Source: Anas platyrhynchos
Taxonomy: Eukaryota > Chordata > Aves > Anseriformes > Anatidae
Reading direction: 5' to 3'
Assembly (NCBI RefSeq): GCF_047663525.1
Contig: NC_092588.1
Location: 137,074,501 to 137,138,500, forward strand
DNA length: 64,000 bases
Shown here: one piece after another, positions 34,881 to 45,900 of the stretch
Layout of the letters: the number at the start of each line of letters is the position of its first letter
Position numbering within the stretch: position 1 is the stretch's first letter
Program-made: the position numbers and the translations under genes
Notes under the pieces: generated by a model
Told to the model about the DNA's origin: nothing
The model's input: the letters and a program-made list of their open reading frames with translations, nothing else
Databases searched by the model: none

Positions 34881-37800
34881 ACAGCCTCCAAGCTGAATGT
34901 TAATGCGTGTTTTCTCCCCAGTGCTTTCCCCTGAGGTCTGTCTTGCGCAACTTTTTTTTTTTTTTTTTTTTGAAGCAGGAAATAAAAGTCAGGGGTGCAT
35001 TGCTAGTCTTAACCTTCAGGATCGCGTTTTTACTAGTATTAGGCTTTAAAATTTAAGCTTGATGGGATATGTGATACTGCCTGCAGATGAGCGGCTTGTC
35101 CCTGTGCAAGGTTTAACCCCGACGTGCTTAAATTGTACTACATGAGTTTACCAATCCCCAGATTGTGTGCTCTCTTTTCTAAAGGAACTGCAGGTTTTTT
35201 TTTCATTGTCCAGACTTTTTAACGTGCTATAAAAACACATGTTGAGCCTTAAGTACAGACAGTACAATTTCTTACACTGAAGCATTAATTTAAAACTAAT
35301 CATTTTATTTCTTGATTTCTGAAGTATGGTGGAGCCCCAGGAGGACCAGCGTTCCCTGGACAAGCCCAGGATCCTTTGTATGGTTATTTTGCTGCTGTAG
35401 CAGGGCAGGTAAGCCTAAATGTTATTCATTTGTTGGAAATACTTTTCTAGAGAGAGAAAATACTTCTCTAACTTCTACATGACATTAGCAGTAGGGAGAG
35501 CTCTGTAGTTTCAGGTTTTCAAAAGAAAAAGCTGATTGGTCTCACTTGCCTGGCTGCTAGAATGCATCAGCACGGTTGAAGAGCTAGTTAATATTATTCA
35601 AACTGTATAGTTACTGCCTAGCTATATACAACTATAGTATGTACTGTATGGCTGCACGCACGTACAGACTATAGTTCCTGTATAAGCCTATTCAGTAATT
35701 GTATATTACAGGAAACGTTGGAACTGAATTGTGGTTTAGCCATTGGTTGGGAAATGCTGTTTCTGGAGAAGGAAGCCAGAAGTGATGGGGAACATCAGCT
35801 GTGGAGATGTTTGTAGTAAGAGTGGGAAATGCTAACAAGAAGATGCATGATAAAGTGGCTTAATGGATTCACAAATGGAATAGCAGTCTTTATCTGTGCC
35901 AATATCAGGGTTTGTTCATAAGATAGAGTGATGACTCTTTAAGAGGAAAAGGCATTCACAACTTTTATTTTAGGCCTCTTTTTTTTTTTTCCCTTGTCAG
36001 TCTGCACTGCAATTTTTTTCTTTTTTTTTTTTTTAATTTCATGGCATAAGTTATTTTGATGTAATTGTGGATGTTACTAGAAATACGTAATTCCTGAAAT
36101 GGGTTGCAAAGGTTAGGAGCAAGTGAGTTAAGCTTACTGAGCTAGAAGTTCTGTCTTTGTTGGCAGTACAAATAACAAAGCTATTTATTGTGAACATAGG
36201 GTGTGTGGAAATCTGAAACTCTGCTCCTGGATCTGATATCCACAGGTGCACGTGACCACAACCTGGAAGTTTTAAATCCAGCAGGCTAGTGGATGTTTAA
36301 ATTCCCAGGTTAAGACTGTAATTTGGCTTACTGCTTTTTGTTCTCTGTTACTCATTTGAATTAATAATGCATCTTACACTCTGCGTGTTACTTCTGTAAC
36401 ATTGCTCATGCATACATAAACTGCATGTTTTTGTAATAAAGGTGAATGCTGGAATAAATGGTGTGTAATGTGATGGGCCTGTCCAGTAAGGCGTAGCCCA
36501 ATCTAAATCCTGCTGAATGTGTGCTTACAGTTTGCTGCCAGCTCAGATGCTTCTGCATCCGGTGCCACCAGATAATGTGCTAGGTAGAGCCTGTAACTGG
36601 TGCTGGAAAAATGAGTAAGCTCCTGTTTTAAAAAAGAAAAAGGGTGGTAACAGCAAACAGGATGCAGTGCTATGAACAGGTGATGAGAGCTGGACCTCAG
36701 CAAAGCACAGACCACTGCCAGACTACTCATGTGCAGCATGGTCACTAAAAGCTGGTGACCCAGTGAGCTAATGGGTGTGATCAAGTTAGTACTTAAAGTA
36801 TTTAAGGTAGTACTCTAAATACCTTTTATATGTCAGAGTCGTTCCTTATTTGAGTAAACAGGACAGCTTTTGAAATGTTAGCCTTGATATCAGCAGAGTC
36901 TATTTCAGGGACCTGTGGTTGTCTGGTAAAAAAATCCTGCAAGGAGGCAGTGAAATCAAACAGATGACTTATCAGTTGTTTTTATAGCCATGCAAGTCTG
37001 CAAAAAGCCACATCTCACAGTTATTTTTTAATTTTCTTGTTAGTGTAATTTTTTATTACACCTGTGTGGTTAGTGATGTAGTAGATCAGAAGCAATTCTG
37101 TTTTTTCTCTCCTATTGATGTTAGAATCAAAATGTTGTTGCTCTTTTTCCAGACCTTGTAAAATGTCAGTTAGGGAAAAGTAGTGGTTAATATACTATAA
37201 ATGTTACTTCATTTCTGAAAGTTAGCTGCCCGTATCATATTAACCAGGCTGATTAGTAGCATATCTCTGTGCAGTGGCTTTAAAAATCTTAGGAAAATGC
37301 TGAGGCAAATAAATCTTTTTTAATGCTTTACCCTAAAGTCGTGTTGTTTTTGCTGTCTGCAGGTGTAGCATGGCATCCTTAAATGAGATTAAATTATGCT
37401 CTAAACTCTCTGTGAACAAAACTTCATGCTGGGTGTGTGAGGAATGTGGCCTGGCGTTGCACTTCCACTTTGGACAGCTCATTGTTTTCCATGACTTAGT
37501 TGCTGTTTTATTTGGCTTGAGAAGGATGCTTTGGAAGGGAATCTCTTTTTAGATTGCACAGATAGGTATCTTTTCGGTGTCTTTTTTTCTTTCCAAATCC
37601 TTTGCTTTCTTCTTTTGTTTATTTTGCTTATTATTACCAAGTAATTTTTTTCTTTAAAGATTTGTAAGTCTTAAGGCTGTCTTGAGAAGAGGGTATGTAT
37701 GAGCTGAGTTCTAGATTTCCTATGTAACCATGAGATCATAATAAATCTCTAATTTAAACTGAAAGAAGTACCATTAATTTTAGAGGAAATCTGCTGATCC

Positions 37801-40800
37801 TGTTCATTTTTTGAGATCACCAGATTTGAATGCTAGTGTGTGTTGCAAAAATATCAACTAAAGAAACCTCATTAGAGATAGAAGTCATCAAAGGCAGTTT
37901 GTCATATAGCATAAAGAGGGGGGTAATCAGTTGTTTCTTGAAAGGGTAAATTAATGCTACTGAAAAGGGAGCAGGTACTGGGAGAAACTAAAATGGGAGA
38001 GGGAATGAAAGCAATAGCTGATACATCTTCTGTTATCGAAAGGATGGACAAATAGATGCTGATGAGCTACAGAGATGTCTCACCCAGTCAGGGATTGCAG
38101 GAGCGTATAAACGTAAGTTAACAATTTGAACAAACAAACAAACAAAAGCGCTTGAGTGCACTAATTCTTATGCCATCTACTAGAAAATGCTTGTAGTTGT
38201 GCTTTCTGCAGTTTCTTCTGTTTGCATGGTTTCTTTCCATATGGACTACTTTGAAATGTAAATTTTCTGTATTTCTTTGTGGATAGGGTTTCCCTTCTCA
38301 ACTGCCTTCGTTCCTGCCACTGAGCTGAGCTGGGAGTTGCAGAAGTGTTGTTTTGTAATGGAAAGACAATTCTTAAAAGGTGTTTGGTTTGGAAGGTGAA
38401 CTTGGATATCGACTAAAACATTCTGTGGCAGAACACCTCTGCCAGGGTGCATAGTGCTTGGTTCATAAAGCTGAGCAAAGTACCTTGCTAAAGTGGTTTC
38501 TGTGCTAAAATATAAATGACCACTTTGATTGAAACCCAAAACCTTTATGGATTGACATAAGAGCAAATTAATTTTATATAGAATTTGAAGTGTCTCCACA
38601 TTGTCTGCTGTCAGTGTTTCTAACAAGTAATGATTAAAAGCTCTTGCTTGGATCAAAACATAGCATGGCTGTGTACAGTAGAAGAAATCATAATATTTTA
38701 GACATTATATATAAAAATAAGCAACTGAAAATGTTGCATTTAGATGAACAAAACTGAAAACCATTCTTGTAATATAACATATTTTCATTTTTCTAATTTA
38801 AACAGCTTTCAACGTTGAGACTTGCAGGCTCATGATCTCAATGCTGGATGTATCCTTTATTATGAAATATAAACATTTTTGCATTATGTAAGCAAAGATA
38901 AGAGGGTGACTAAAATTTGGAAAGTGCTTTGTATTTTCCCTCTAGCCTGCACTCGATATATATTATGATCGGGGACAACAAAATTCCATTCTTATTCATT
39001 TTACAAGATGAAATAATTGTAACAAATCTGTCTGTCAGTGACTGGTCTATTTATAACAAGGGGGGGTCTCTAAGTCTAGGGGACTATTTCCCCACTGCAT
39101 GTCTGAAGAGTCGGATCTCACAGCCCAGAATGGAGGTTTGTTCAAATAGCTCATTGTGTTTTTGAAATTAGACAGCATCATAGATGTCCTAATGAATTAG
39201 GCATCTGTACTACGCAGCCTAAATGTATTCTAAGGCCCCCTAAATCCTGTTACTTGAATTATCAAATTCAAGTATCTAATGGCATTCAGCCATACAACCT
39301 GTGGAAAATGTAGGTACACTGAGCAAGGATGGATGGAATCTTTGGAGTTTAAAAGTTAGGCTCTCATGTTCAAGTGTTTTGCTGTTTAAAAAGAAAAAAA
39401 AAAAAAGCTAAAATTAAACGGGAAGGACTGATAGGTCACCTGGAACAAACTGCTATAGATACCAGAGATCTGATATTATTCTAACTTACTATTTTTTATT
39501 TGGCATCTAATTTTATTTCAGATATGTATTTTATCAGTAACAGTTGCACTGCAGCAGATAAAAGGGGAATTTGTTAACTAAGTTACGTTTACAAAGAGCA
39601 AATAGTTTTATCAGGCTTCACTGAGAAGTGTGGATGGATGACATTTGGTTTTGGTCAGTGGTATTACTCTGTCAGTGCTGTGAGATGCTCTAGTTTGCTG
39701 TCAGAAGGAGTAGTCAAAATACTGTTAATATTAACTGTCAAAGAAAGCTTTTAACTACAGATGATAAAAATACCAATTTCCATTTAACAGAGGACTTTTT
39801 TAATTTTGGAAGTCAAGGAAACTTTTTCTTAGCTTTGGAATCAGAGGGATTTGTCTGGCACACTGGGATTTAATGAGTTTAAAGAACTGTGGGCTGTGGT
39901 CAATGGCTGGAAGCAGCACTTCATGAGTTTTGACAGCGATAGAAGTGGTACAGTGGATCGTGAAGAACTGGAGAAAGCTTTGACAAATATGGGTAAGTCG
40001 TGAAATTTCCTTGCATCTGATGTTGATTTCCAACATTCCCCGGTACCAATTATCCTGTAATAACTGACACATGGTATTTCCAATAAAAATGTTGGATTGT
40101 GTTAACCTACCTGTCTTCAATACAGTCTTTCTGTTTTCAAACAGGATTTAGATTGAGCCCTCAGGCAGTGACCGCAATCACAAAGCGATACAGCACTCGT
40201 GGAAAGATTACATTTGACGATTACATTGCCTGCTGTGTGAAGCTCAGAGCTCTTACTGGTGTGTTGGATTATAGCCTTGTTACTTTCATCTCTGAAATAT
40301 GTCTTTATTTTATAAAATCTGATTACTCAGGTATCTCAAGTTCAACTTTAACTTTTATGTAATGCAAAATAGGTTTCTTTCAATGGAATTTACAGGCAGA
40401 ACTATAACAATTATAAATTGATTATTTCGATCTCTATTGAAAAATGGACTAGTATAAGCTTTATTCCAGAGATTAGGAAAGTTATGTTATCAAAATTGGG
40501 AAACTGCATTTAATAGTGGAATGCAAAGCATTGTACATAGTAAATATGAAGATCAGTTAAGTCTTAGAATGAGTTGCTGTGTTCTTCGTGAGTTCTCATT
40601 TATGTGGCCTGGGGATTTTTATATTTTTACTTGCCTTTGTTTTGCTCCGCTGTCATTTCCCAGTTTGTTCCATCTTGGAACCTTGAACCTTGTGTTTTGC
40701 TTTAGAATAAAATTCAGGAAGGTGAGAAATTTACATAAAACGGTTGGTTGTAATATGAGGAGTAGTATAAGCTATGGGCTAGTCTTCTGTTATTACATAC

Positions 40801-41663
40801 AAGCATTTTCAATTAGGCATTTGGCCAAAATGAAATCTAAGTAGAATTCATGTTTTAAAATGGTAACTGTTTCTTACTTAATTTTTGATTTGTCTTTTTA
40901 ATATTTTTTTTTCAGAATGTTTTAGAAGAAGGGATGTGTCTCAGCAGGGTTTTGTGAATTTCCAGTATGATGATGTAAGTGAACTTCAATGAATCAGCTA
41001 AACTTACGGGGTAAAACTAAGCAAAAACTTAAAACTGAAGATGAACAGCAATAATTTCAGTTTGTGCCTGACTGGTCTATGTTAATGGGAAGACACTGCA
41101 GTTGTTTGGGGGGGTTGTTTTATTCAGTTCTTCTTTCAGAGTTCAGCTAGGTAAAAGAGTTGGAATTGGGTATTCTATCACCGAGTCTGTACATGTTTAC
41201 GTAGATTTCTACAATTTCATTATGCATTTAATGCAGATTCCTTACTAGTATGGTTCGAGAAGACCTAAGAGTCTATGTCACTTGCTAACATCACTTCCTT
41301 TGACTTTTAATTTTGTTTTAAGGTTTGGTAGGCATTTTTCCCAGGAAAGGTTGGGGAGAGTGGTGGAATAGACACAGAAATCATACTCAGTCAGGCTTGC
41401 GGGTCTTGCATTCCTGACTGTATCTATGCAAGATGATGAGAACAGTAGATAGTAGTAGTCCTGTGCTGCTGTTGTTCAGGAGATTTTTTTTTTGGTTTAA
41501 TTTACATATGAAAACTAGCAAATAGTTATTTCAAAGCTTTGTTGGTCAAGGACTGAAGTTGTTTAAAGAAAAAAAGCAGGAGAAAAAAGAAAAAACTTGT
41601 ATTCTATTTCTAATAAATGTTTGTTCTTCTTTTCAGTTCATACAGTGTGTTATGAGCATCTAA
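34748..41663 (+). CDS. SRI: SRI, sorcin, penta-EF-hand calcium sensor (whole coding span, eight exons)
   Basis: Sorcin is a soluble Ca2+-binding protein that moves to membranes on Ca2+ binding and modulates ryanodine receptors, L-type channels and other partners. Exons are 34748-34798, 35325-35408, 38043-38112, 38806-38849, 39845-39992, 40145-40258, 40916-40974 and 41637-41663, giving 198 residues, the same length as human as I recall. The Gly/Pro-rich N-terminus (1-31) precedes five EF-hands. EF1 is at about 45-58 ([11 protein letters not shown]), EF2 uses D83, D85, S87, T89 and E94, and EF3 uses D113, D115, S117, T119 and E124. EF4 and EF5 are degenerate, and EF5 serves dimerisation. The frame and phases close exactly through all eight exons. 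It is convergent with ADAM22 downstream. Confidence 0.97.
34799..38042 (+). other. SRI introns 1 and 2
   Basis: Apart from exon 2 at 35325-35408, this is intron. Homopolymer T runs lie at 34951-34970 and 36012-36034. No mobile element or RNA gene is recognised. Confidence 0.7.
35325..35408 (+). CDS. SRI: SRI exon 2
   Basis: Residues 18-45 in 84 bases, phase 0: [13 protein letters not shown] followed by [14 protein letters not shown]. It ends the flexible N-terminus and starts the EF1 helix. The donor is GTAAGC. Confidence 0.96.
38043..38112 (+). CDS. SRI: SRI exon 3 (EF1 loop)
   Basis: Residues 46-68 plus the first base of codon 69. [20 protein letters not shown] carries the EF1 loop and exit helix. 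The acceptor is TCGAAAG and the donor GTAAGT at 38113. Confidence 0.96.
38806..38849 (+). CDS. SRI: SRI exon 4
   Basis: Residues 69-83 in 44 bases ([15 protein letters not shown]). D83 is the first ligand of the EF2 loop and falls at the exon end. The donor is GTATCC. Confidence 0.95.
39845..39992 (+). CDS. SRI: SRI exon 5 (EF2 loop, EF3)
   Basis: Residues 84-132 plus one base of codon 133: [16 protein letters not shown] completes EF2, and [14 protein letters not shown] is EF3. W105, a conserved residue in the linking helix, is present. The acceptor used here (AG at 39843-39844) gives the conserved protein. Another AG 12 bases upstream (39831-39832) sits right after a good pyrimidine tract and is in frame. 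Confidence 0.95.
40145..40258 (+). CDS. SRI: SRI exon 6 (EF4)
   Basis: Residues 133-170 plus the first base of codon 171. [20 protein letters not shown] is followed by [17 protein letters not shown], the degenerate EF4. The donor is GTGTGT, a weaker form. Confidence 0.95.
40916..40974 (+). CDS. SRI: SRI exon 7
   Basis: Residues 171-190 ([20 protein letters not shown]) in 59 bases, with acceptor TTTTTTTTCAG and donor GTAAGT. It starts EF5, the dimerisation hand. Confidence 0.95.
41637..41663 (+). CDS. SRI: SRI exon 8 (C-terminus)
   Basis: The last eight residues FIQCVMSI and the stop TAA lie here, after acceptor TTCTTCTTTTCAG. The human protein, as I recall, ends in Val instead of Ile. Confidence 0.96.
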   Translation, partial: FIQCVMSI

Positions 41664-42489
41664 ATCAAAAAGGAAGTTGTGGATGATCACAATTATCATT
41701 CCAGTTCATGTTTTGCTTTGCCAAACGTTCCCATGATTGTGTATCTCAATATTGGAAATTTAATATTTTATGAAGGTATTGCTTTACACACTTTTTTAGT
41801 TTTGATAATGAATATCAAGTAATCATCTACTGTCGTCTTTAACTTTCACCCTGTAATTATTAAAGATTTTTTTTATTTTCATAAAATGTATAATAACCAC
41901 AATCACGGAAATACTAAGTTTTTCTGTAATGTGTTTACTTCTTCCCTATAATTCAATAAAAAAAGTTCCAGGAGTGAAACTTACAATTTTTTGTCTTAAT
42001 AATACCATGCAGATGGCAGAAGATAAGACACATTCTTTTGTCTTTGGTAGTGTAGGACAGATGTACAAACTGAAAGCATTAGCATTTGGAATTTTGCTCT
42101 TCTCTGTAAGAACGTCAGTAAAATTGAAGTTGCTTGTTTTGACAGCTAGGTATTTTCAAGATGAAGTCTGTGACACCATACATGGAGTGTATGACTGCCT
42201 GTTAAAATGTCTTATAGGCAAGGATGAGATAAAACATGCCAGAGAACTCTTCCAGCATTGTGCTCTTACATATGGAGCTTTTGTTCTAGTAACTTCTTGG
42301 TCTGTTTATGTCCCTATATACTACGTTTTTAACATATAAGAACTGTGCTGTGTCAGTTTATACATTAACTTCCCTTTAAACTTCAAGCTATCAGACTTCA
42401 GTGACGTCAGTTAACGTTTTTTATCTCTTCATTAAACCCTAACACCTACCCTTCCTGCCTTTATATGCCAACTAATGTACAAGGGTCAA
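41664..42489 (+). other. SRI: SRI 3' UTR and short downstream region
   Basis: Candidate poly(A) hexamers are ATTAAA at 41859-41864 and AATAAA at 41955-41960. A 136-codon open frame (41929-42339) overlaps the end of this region and has no recognisable domain. I treat it as probably non-coding. Confidence 0.6.
41859..41864 (+). terminator. SRI: candidate poly(A) signal of SRI
   Basis: ATTAAA lies 196 bases after the stop and is followed by a T-rich tract. The alternative is AATAAA at 41955-41960. Confidence 0.45.
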
Positions 42490-42996
42490 AACCCTTCCCA
42501 CCTATGATAGAGTTTGTTTTCCTTATAGGAGCCCACAGGGTGACAGGTTTTAGATTTGTGACTGAACAATGGTGACAGCACACCAGTGGTTTAGCAGTTG
42601 CACAGCTTCAGGCCCTTCTCTTTCTCACTCCATGACCCCAGTAAGTAGGCTGGGGGTCAGCAAAAGGCTGGGAAGGGGCACAACCAGGAGCGCTGCCCCA
42701 GACTGACCTGAGGGATATTCCATGCCGTGTAACATCATCTTTGGCAATAAACTGTGATAAGTCTCTCCGAAGTACCTGTTGCTTGGAGAGTTGCTGGGTC
42801 TTGGTCTGATGGAGGGAACTGGTGAATTGGTGAGTGACTGCTCCCTCCTTTTTCCCCTTTCATTTATTAAACTGACCTACAAGGATTTGTTTTTCCTTTT
42901 GCAATTCTCTCTCCCATTCTGTTGGGGCTGGGGCAGGCAGGCAGTGAGCTAGAAGCTGGCATGTGCTTAGCTGCTGGCTGGGATCACCCTACCACA
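42490..42996 (-). mobile_element. decayed solo LTR, avian ERV-L-like
   Basis: Read on the - strand it begins TGTGGT at 42996. It then shows the order of blocks I know from a common bird LTR: AGCAGCTAAGCAC, GGGAGAGAATTG, GTCAGTTTAATAAATG, a T-rich middle, then GGCATGGAATATCCCTCAGG and a TGTGCCCCTTCCCAGCCTTT region. It ends near 42490 with a segment resembling ATAGAGTTAATTTTC on the + strand. No internal retroviral sequence is present. It is diverged and lies between the convergent SRI and ADAM22 genes. Confidence 0.75.
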
Positions 42997-45900
42997 GGCC
43001 TGAAACTACTCATGAAAGAAAACAGCCAATAATGAATACAACATACTTCTTGTAGATAAATGTTATTTATTAATTAGTCTGGGACACCTGGAAAATTCAC
43101 TATAGGTATGAAGTTATGCCATAAAACATGAGAATGAATGATTAAATAATATGTGGGATCAAAATGCACCTACACATAAAAGCTTGGCTTGAAAAATGCA
43201 TTTAGCTGAACTGCACCGTACAAAAATGGTGCAGTTTGTTAAAACAGTTATTGCATAAACAGAGGAGTTATTTGCTTTAGAAAAGTACCACGGTGGGATG
43301 TGGTTTTGAGGTTTTATTTGTTGTTTTTCAGGGAAGGGGAGGATGGTATTTTGTGTGTGGTTTTGGTAGAGGGTGGTGGTGCTAATACGACACTTCTCTA
43401 GAGCAATGAGGGAAGAGGACCAGTAACAAGACTCCAAGTATTCTTCCTCACTTTATTTATTCCCAGGTTGAACTGATAGTTCATAGGCTACTGGACTGCA
43501 AAATGGTGCAAGAACAATGTGAACAAACAGGGTCATCTTCATGGATCATGATATAAACACAAAACAGAGAAACCTGTAAAATGAAGAGCTCCAGAACCAG
43601 GAAGAAATTCCGGTTAACCAAAGAAAACATTGCCTTTATTCCTCATGAGCATTTCAAAAACCCAGTGTGCCCACACAGACTGATGGAATAAGATCTTTCA
43701 CTTTTAGATTCAGACTAAAATAATCAATAAGGTTACTAAGAAGTGACCTCAGTATTTGCTGTCATCTAACTAAAAAAAAAAAAAACCAGCTACGTAAAAG
43801 TTACTTTCCCATTAACGCAGTTTCAGTAAGCAGTCTGAAGATATAAGTTACCTTCTTTAGAGAGACACATCTATAACTCAGAATTAAGATTCTTCTCTTT
43901 CCCAGATGGCCTCGTGGGAAGGATACTTTTATGATACTAAATGGGGTGATTGTTCTTGATCCTAATGCAAGCAATTGGGAATGATTTAAAATGTAAATAG
44001 TTTTTTCTAGGTTGCTTTCACACATGCATACCTAAGGAACAGTAATCTTAGATTTGTGCTGAGAACAGTGGGACATTAAGGCAAAGATCAGGAGGCTCAC
44101 AGGATCAGTATCAAAACTAGTTTGAAAAACAGCATCTCCATTTTATTACTAGCCAATAGCCTTTTAGCCTTTTTTTCTCACACATTCAGCTTTTTTTTTT
44201 TTTTTTATTATTACTTGGAGAGAACTTTAACACAGGGTATAGATGTGCTAAATGTAAGAACTTAAGTATAAGAAGAAGAATAAACACCACAGTCCTTTTC
44301 ATTGAAAGTCACTTTACTGATGTTACAATATGTTAGTAACATTGAAAACCACAGGCATTTGTATTAAATACTCTCAGAGAAGTGGATACTGTGATGCTGT
44401 TATTAAAAGTGAGCAGGAATTTGGAACCAAATTACAATGATCTTATTTTATAAAAAGCAACATTTTTTTTAGCTACATGAAAGCCAGATTCATTCACTTC
44501 AACAGCCCAATGCCTGTAATGTTGATGACAAAAATATCACACTCAAAGCTCGAAAGCTGTAAATTGCAACGCTTCATTTTGGTGTTTGTCAAAATCATGT
44601 TTCTATTACATCATGTACAATTTTTTAAGGATTTTAATTAGCGAAGACTACAATATGACGTAGATTGGTTGGTTTTGCAAACATTAGCCCAGCCCCAGTG
44701 GTGAAACACAATTCTCCTTGCCTCTGAATGTTTTACCAGTAAGGGCTAGTGTGAGTGAAAAAATAGCTTTTTCTTACAGCAATGCCCAAGAGAAACATTA
44801 GCACAAAATGAAGCTGGCAGAGCCAATCCGTATATACCACCCCCAAAGCTTTGCTGAAAGAACATCATACTGTAAATAGTGTTTTCTCCAGCAGATTAAA
44901 AATTCTGTAATGCTTTGCTATTCTGAAAAAAATAATTTGCTTTTATGCAACAATAAAAATAAGTACTGTATTCTATATAAAACACTACCTATTGTAATAC
45001 ATCTTTACTCTTAAGAAAAGAAAAATCAGGTTATATATTCACAGTTTGAATATGTTCTGGACTGTATTTCCAAGCATAAAATATTTAGATTCTCTACACA
45101 GGCAGTGAGCAGGAGTCCTTGTACCAATATTCAAAATAAATCAGCATTTACTGTTATACAGAGCCTTACAATATTGCATGATTAGCTGCTAGCACCACTA
45201 TACTTACATGGTCAGTCAGGCCTATATACAGAATTCCTAATTTGGTTGTAAAAATAGACTCTCCATGCTAAAGTTAGAATATAAGGTCTTAAGGCCTCAA
45301 GTTAAGATTTTTTTTTTAACCAAAACTTTTCTTTTTTTTTTTTTTTTAATTAGAGGATATGTAAACATAAAAAAAGAAAAAAAAAAAAAAGAAAAAAAAA
45401 AACTTGTTGCTTGGACACTGTATGCTCCTGTAATTAAAAATAGTGTGACACCTCTGCTTCTCCCTTTAGAGAAAGTTTCTTTTTAATTGCTCTGCACTTC
45501 TTTTCACCAATCATCTTCCTCATCTCATGCTGAGTTATATTGCAGTTATGGCCCATCTATGTAACCAAAGTTTTCAAACAATTTAGAGCTGGCTTAGCTA
45601 AAGTATTTTTAAATGGTTGTAGGCTGGATTTTAGAGAACTAAAAATGCCAGCCTCAGCCAGGTGAGTCAATTTGAAAGTGAGGGACAGAGTTTCTTGAGT
45701 GTGAGCAACTGAACACGTTTCTGTGTTCTGAAGTTACTTTCACTGCTCGTTTTGGTTACTTGTCTGAGATAACATATTTGTGTTGATTATTGTAGTTCAT
45801 TCCTAATCAGTTGCAGGAAACTGCTCTGGAATGACAACACACCACCTGCTGGCTGTAGGAGCTACTGTTTCCAAAGCTTTTACATCAGCATCCATACCTG

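Noticed and set aside
38246..38656. 136-codon - strand frame in an SRI intron
   Set aside because: No domain or homologue is recognised and it has no splice context. Probably chance.
39800..40120. 106-codon - strand frame
   Set aside because: It is antisense to SRI exon 5 and shows no family signature.
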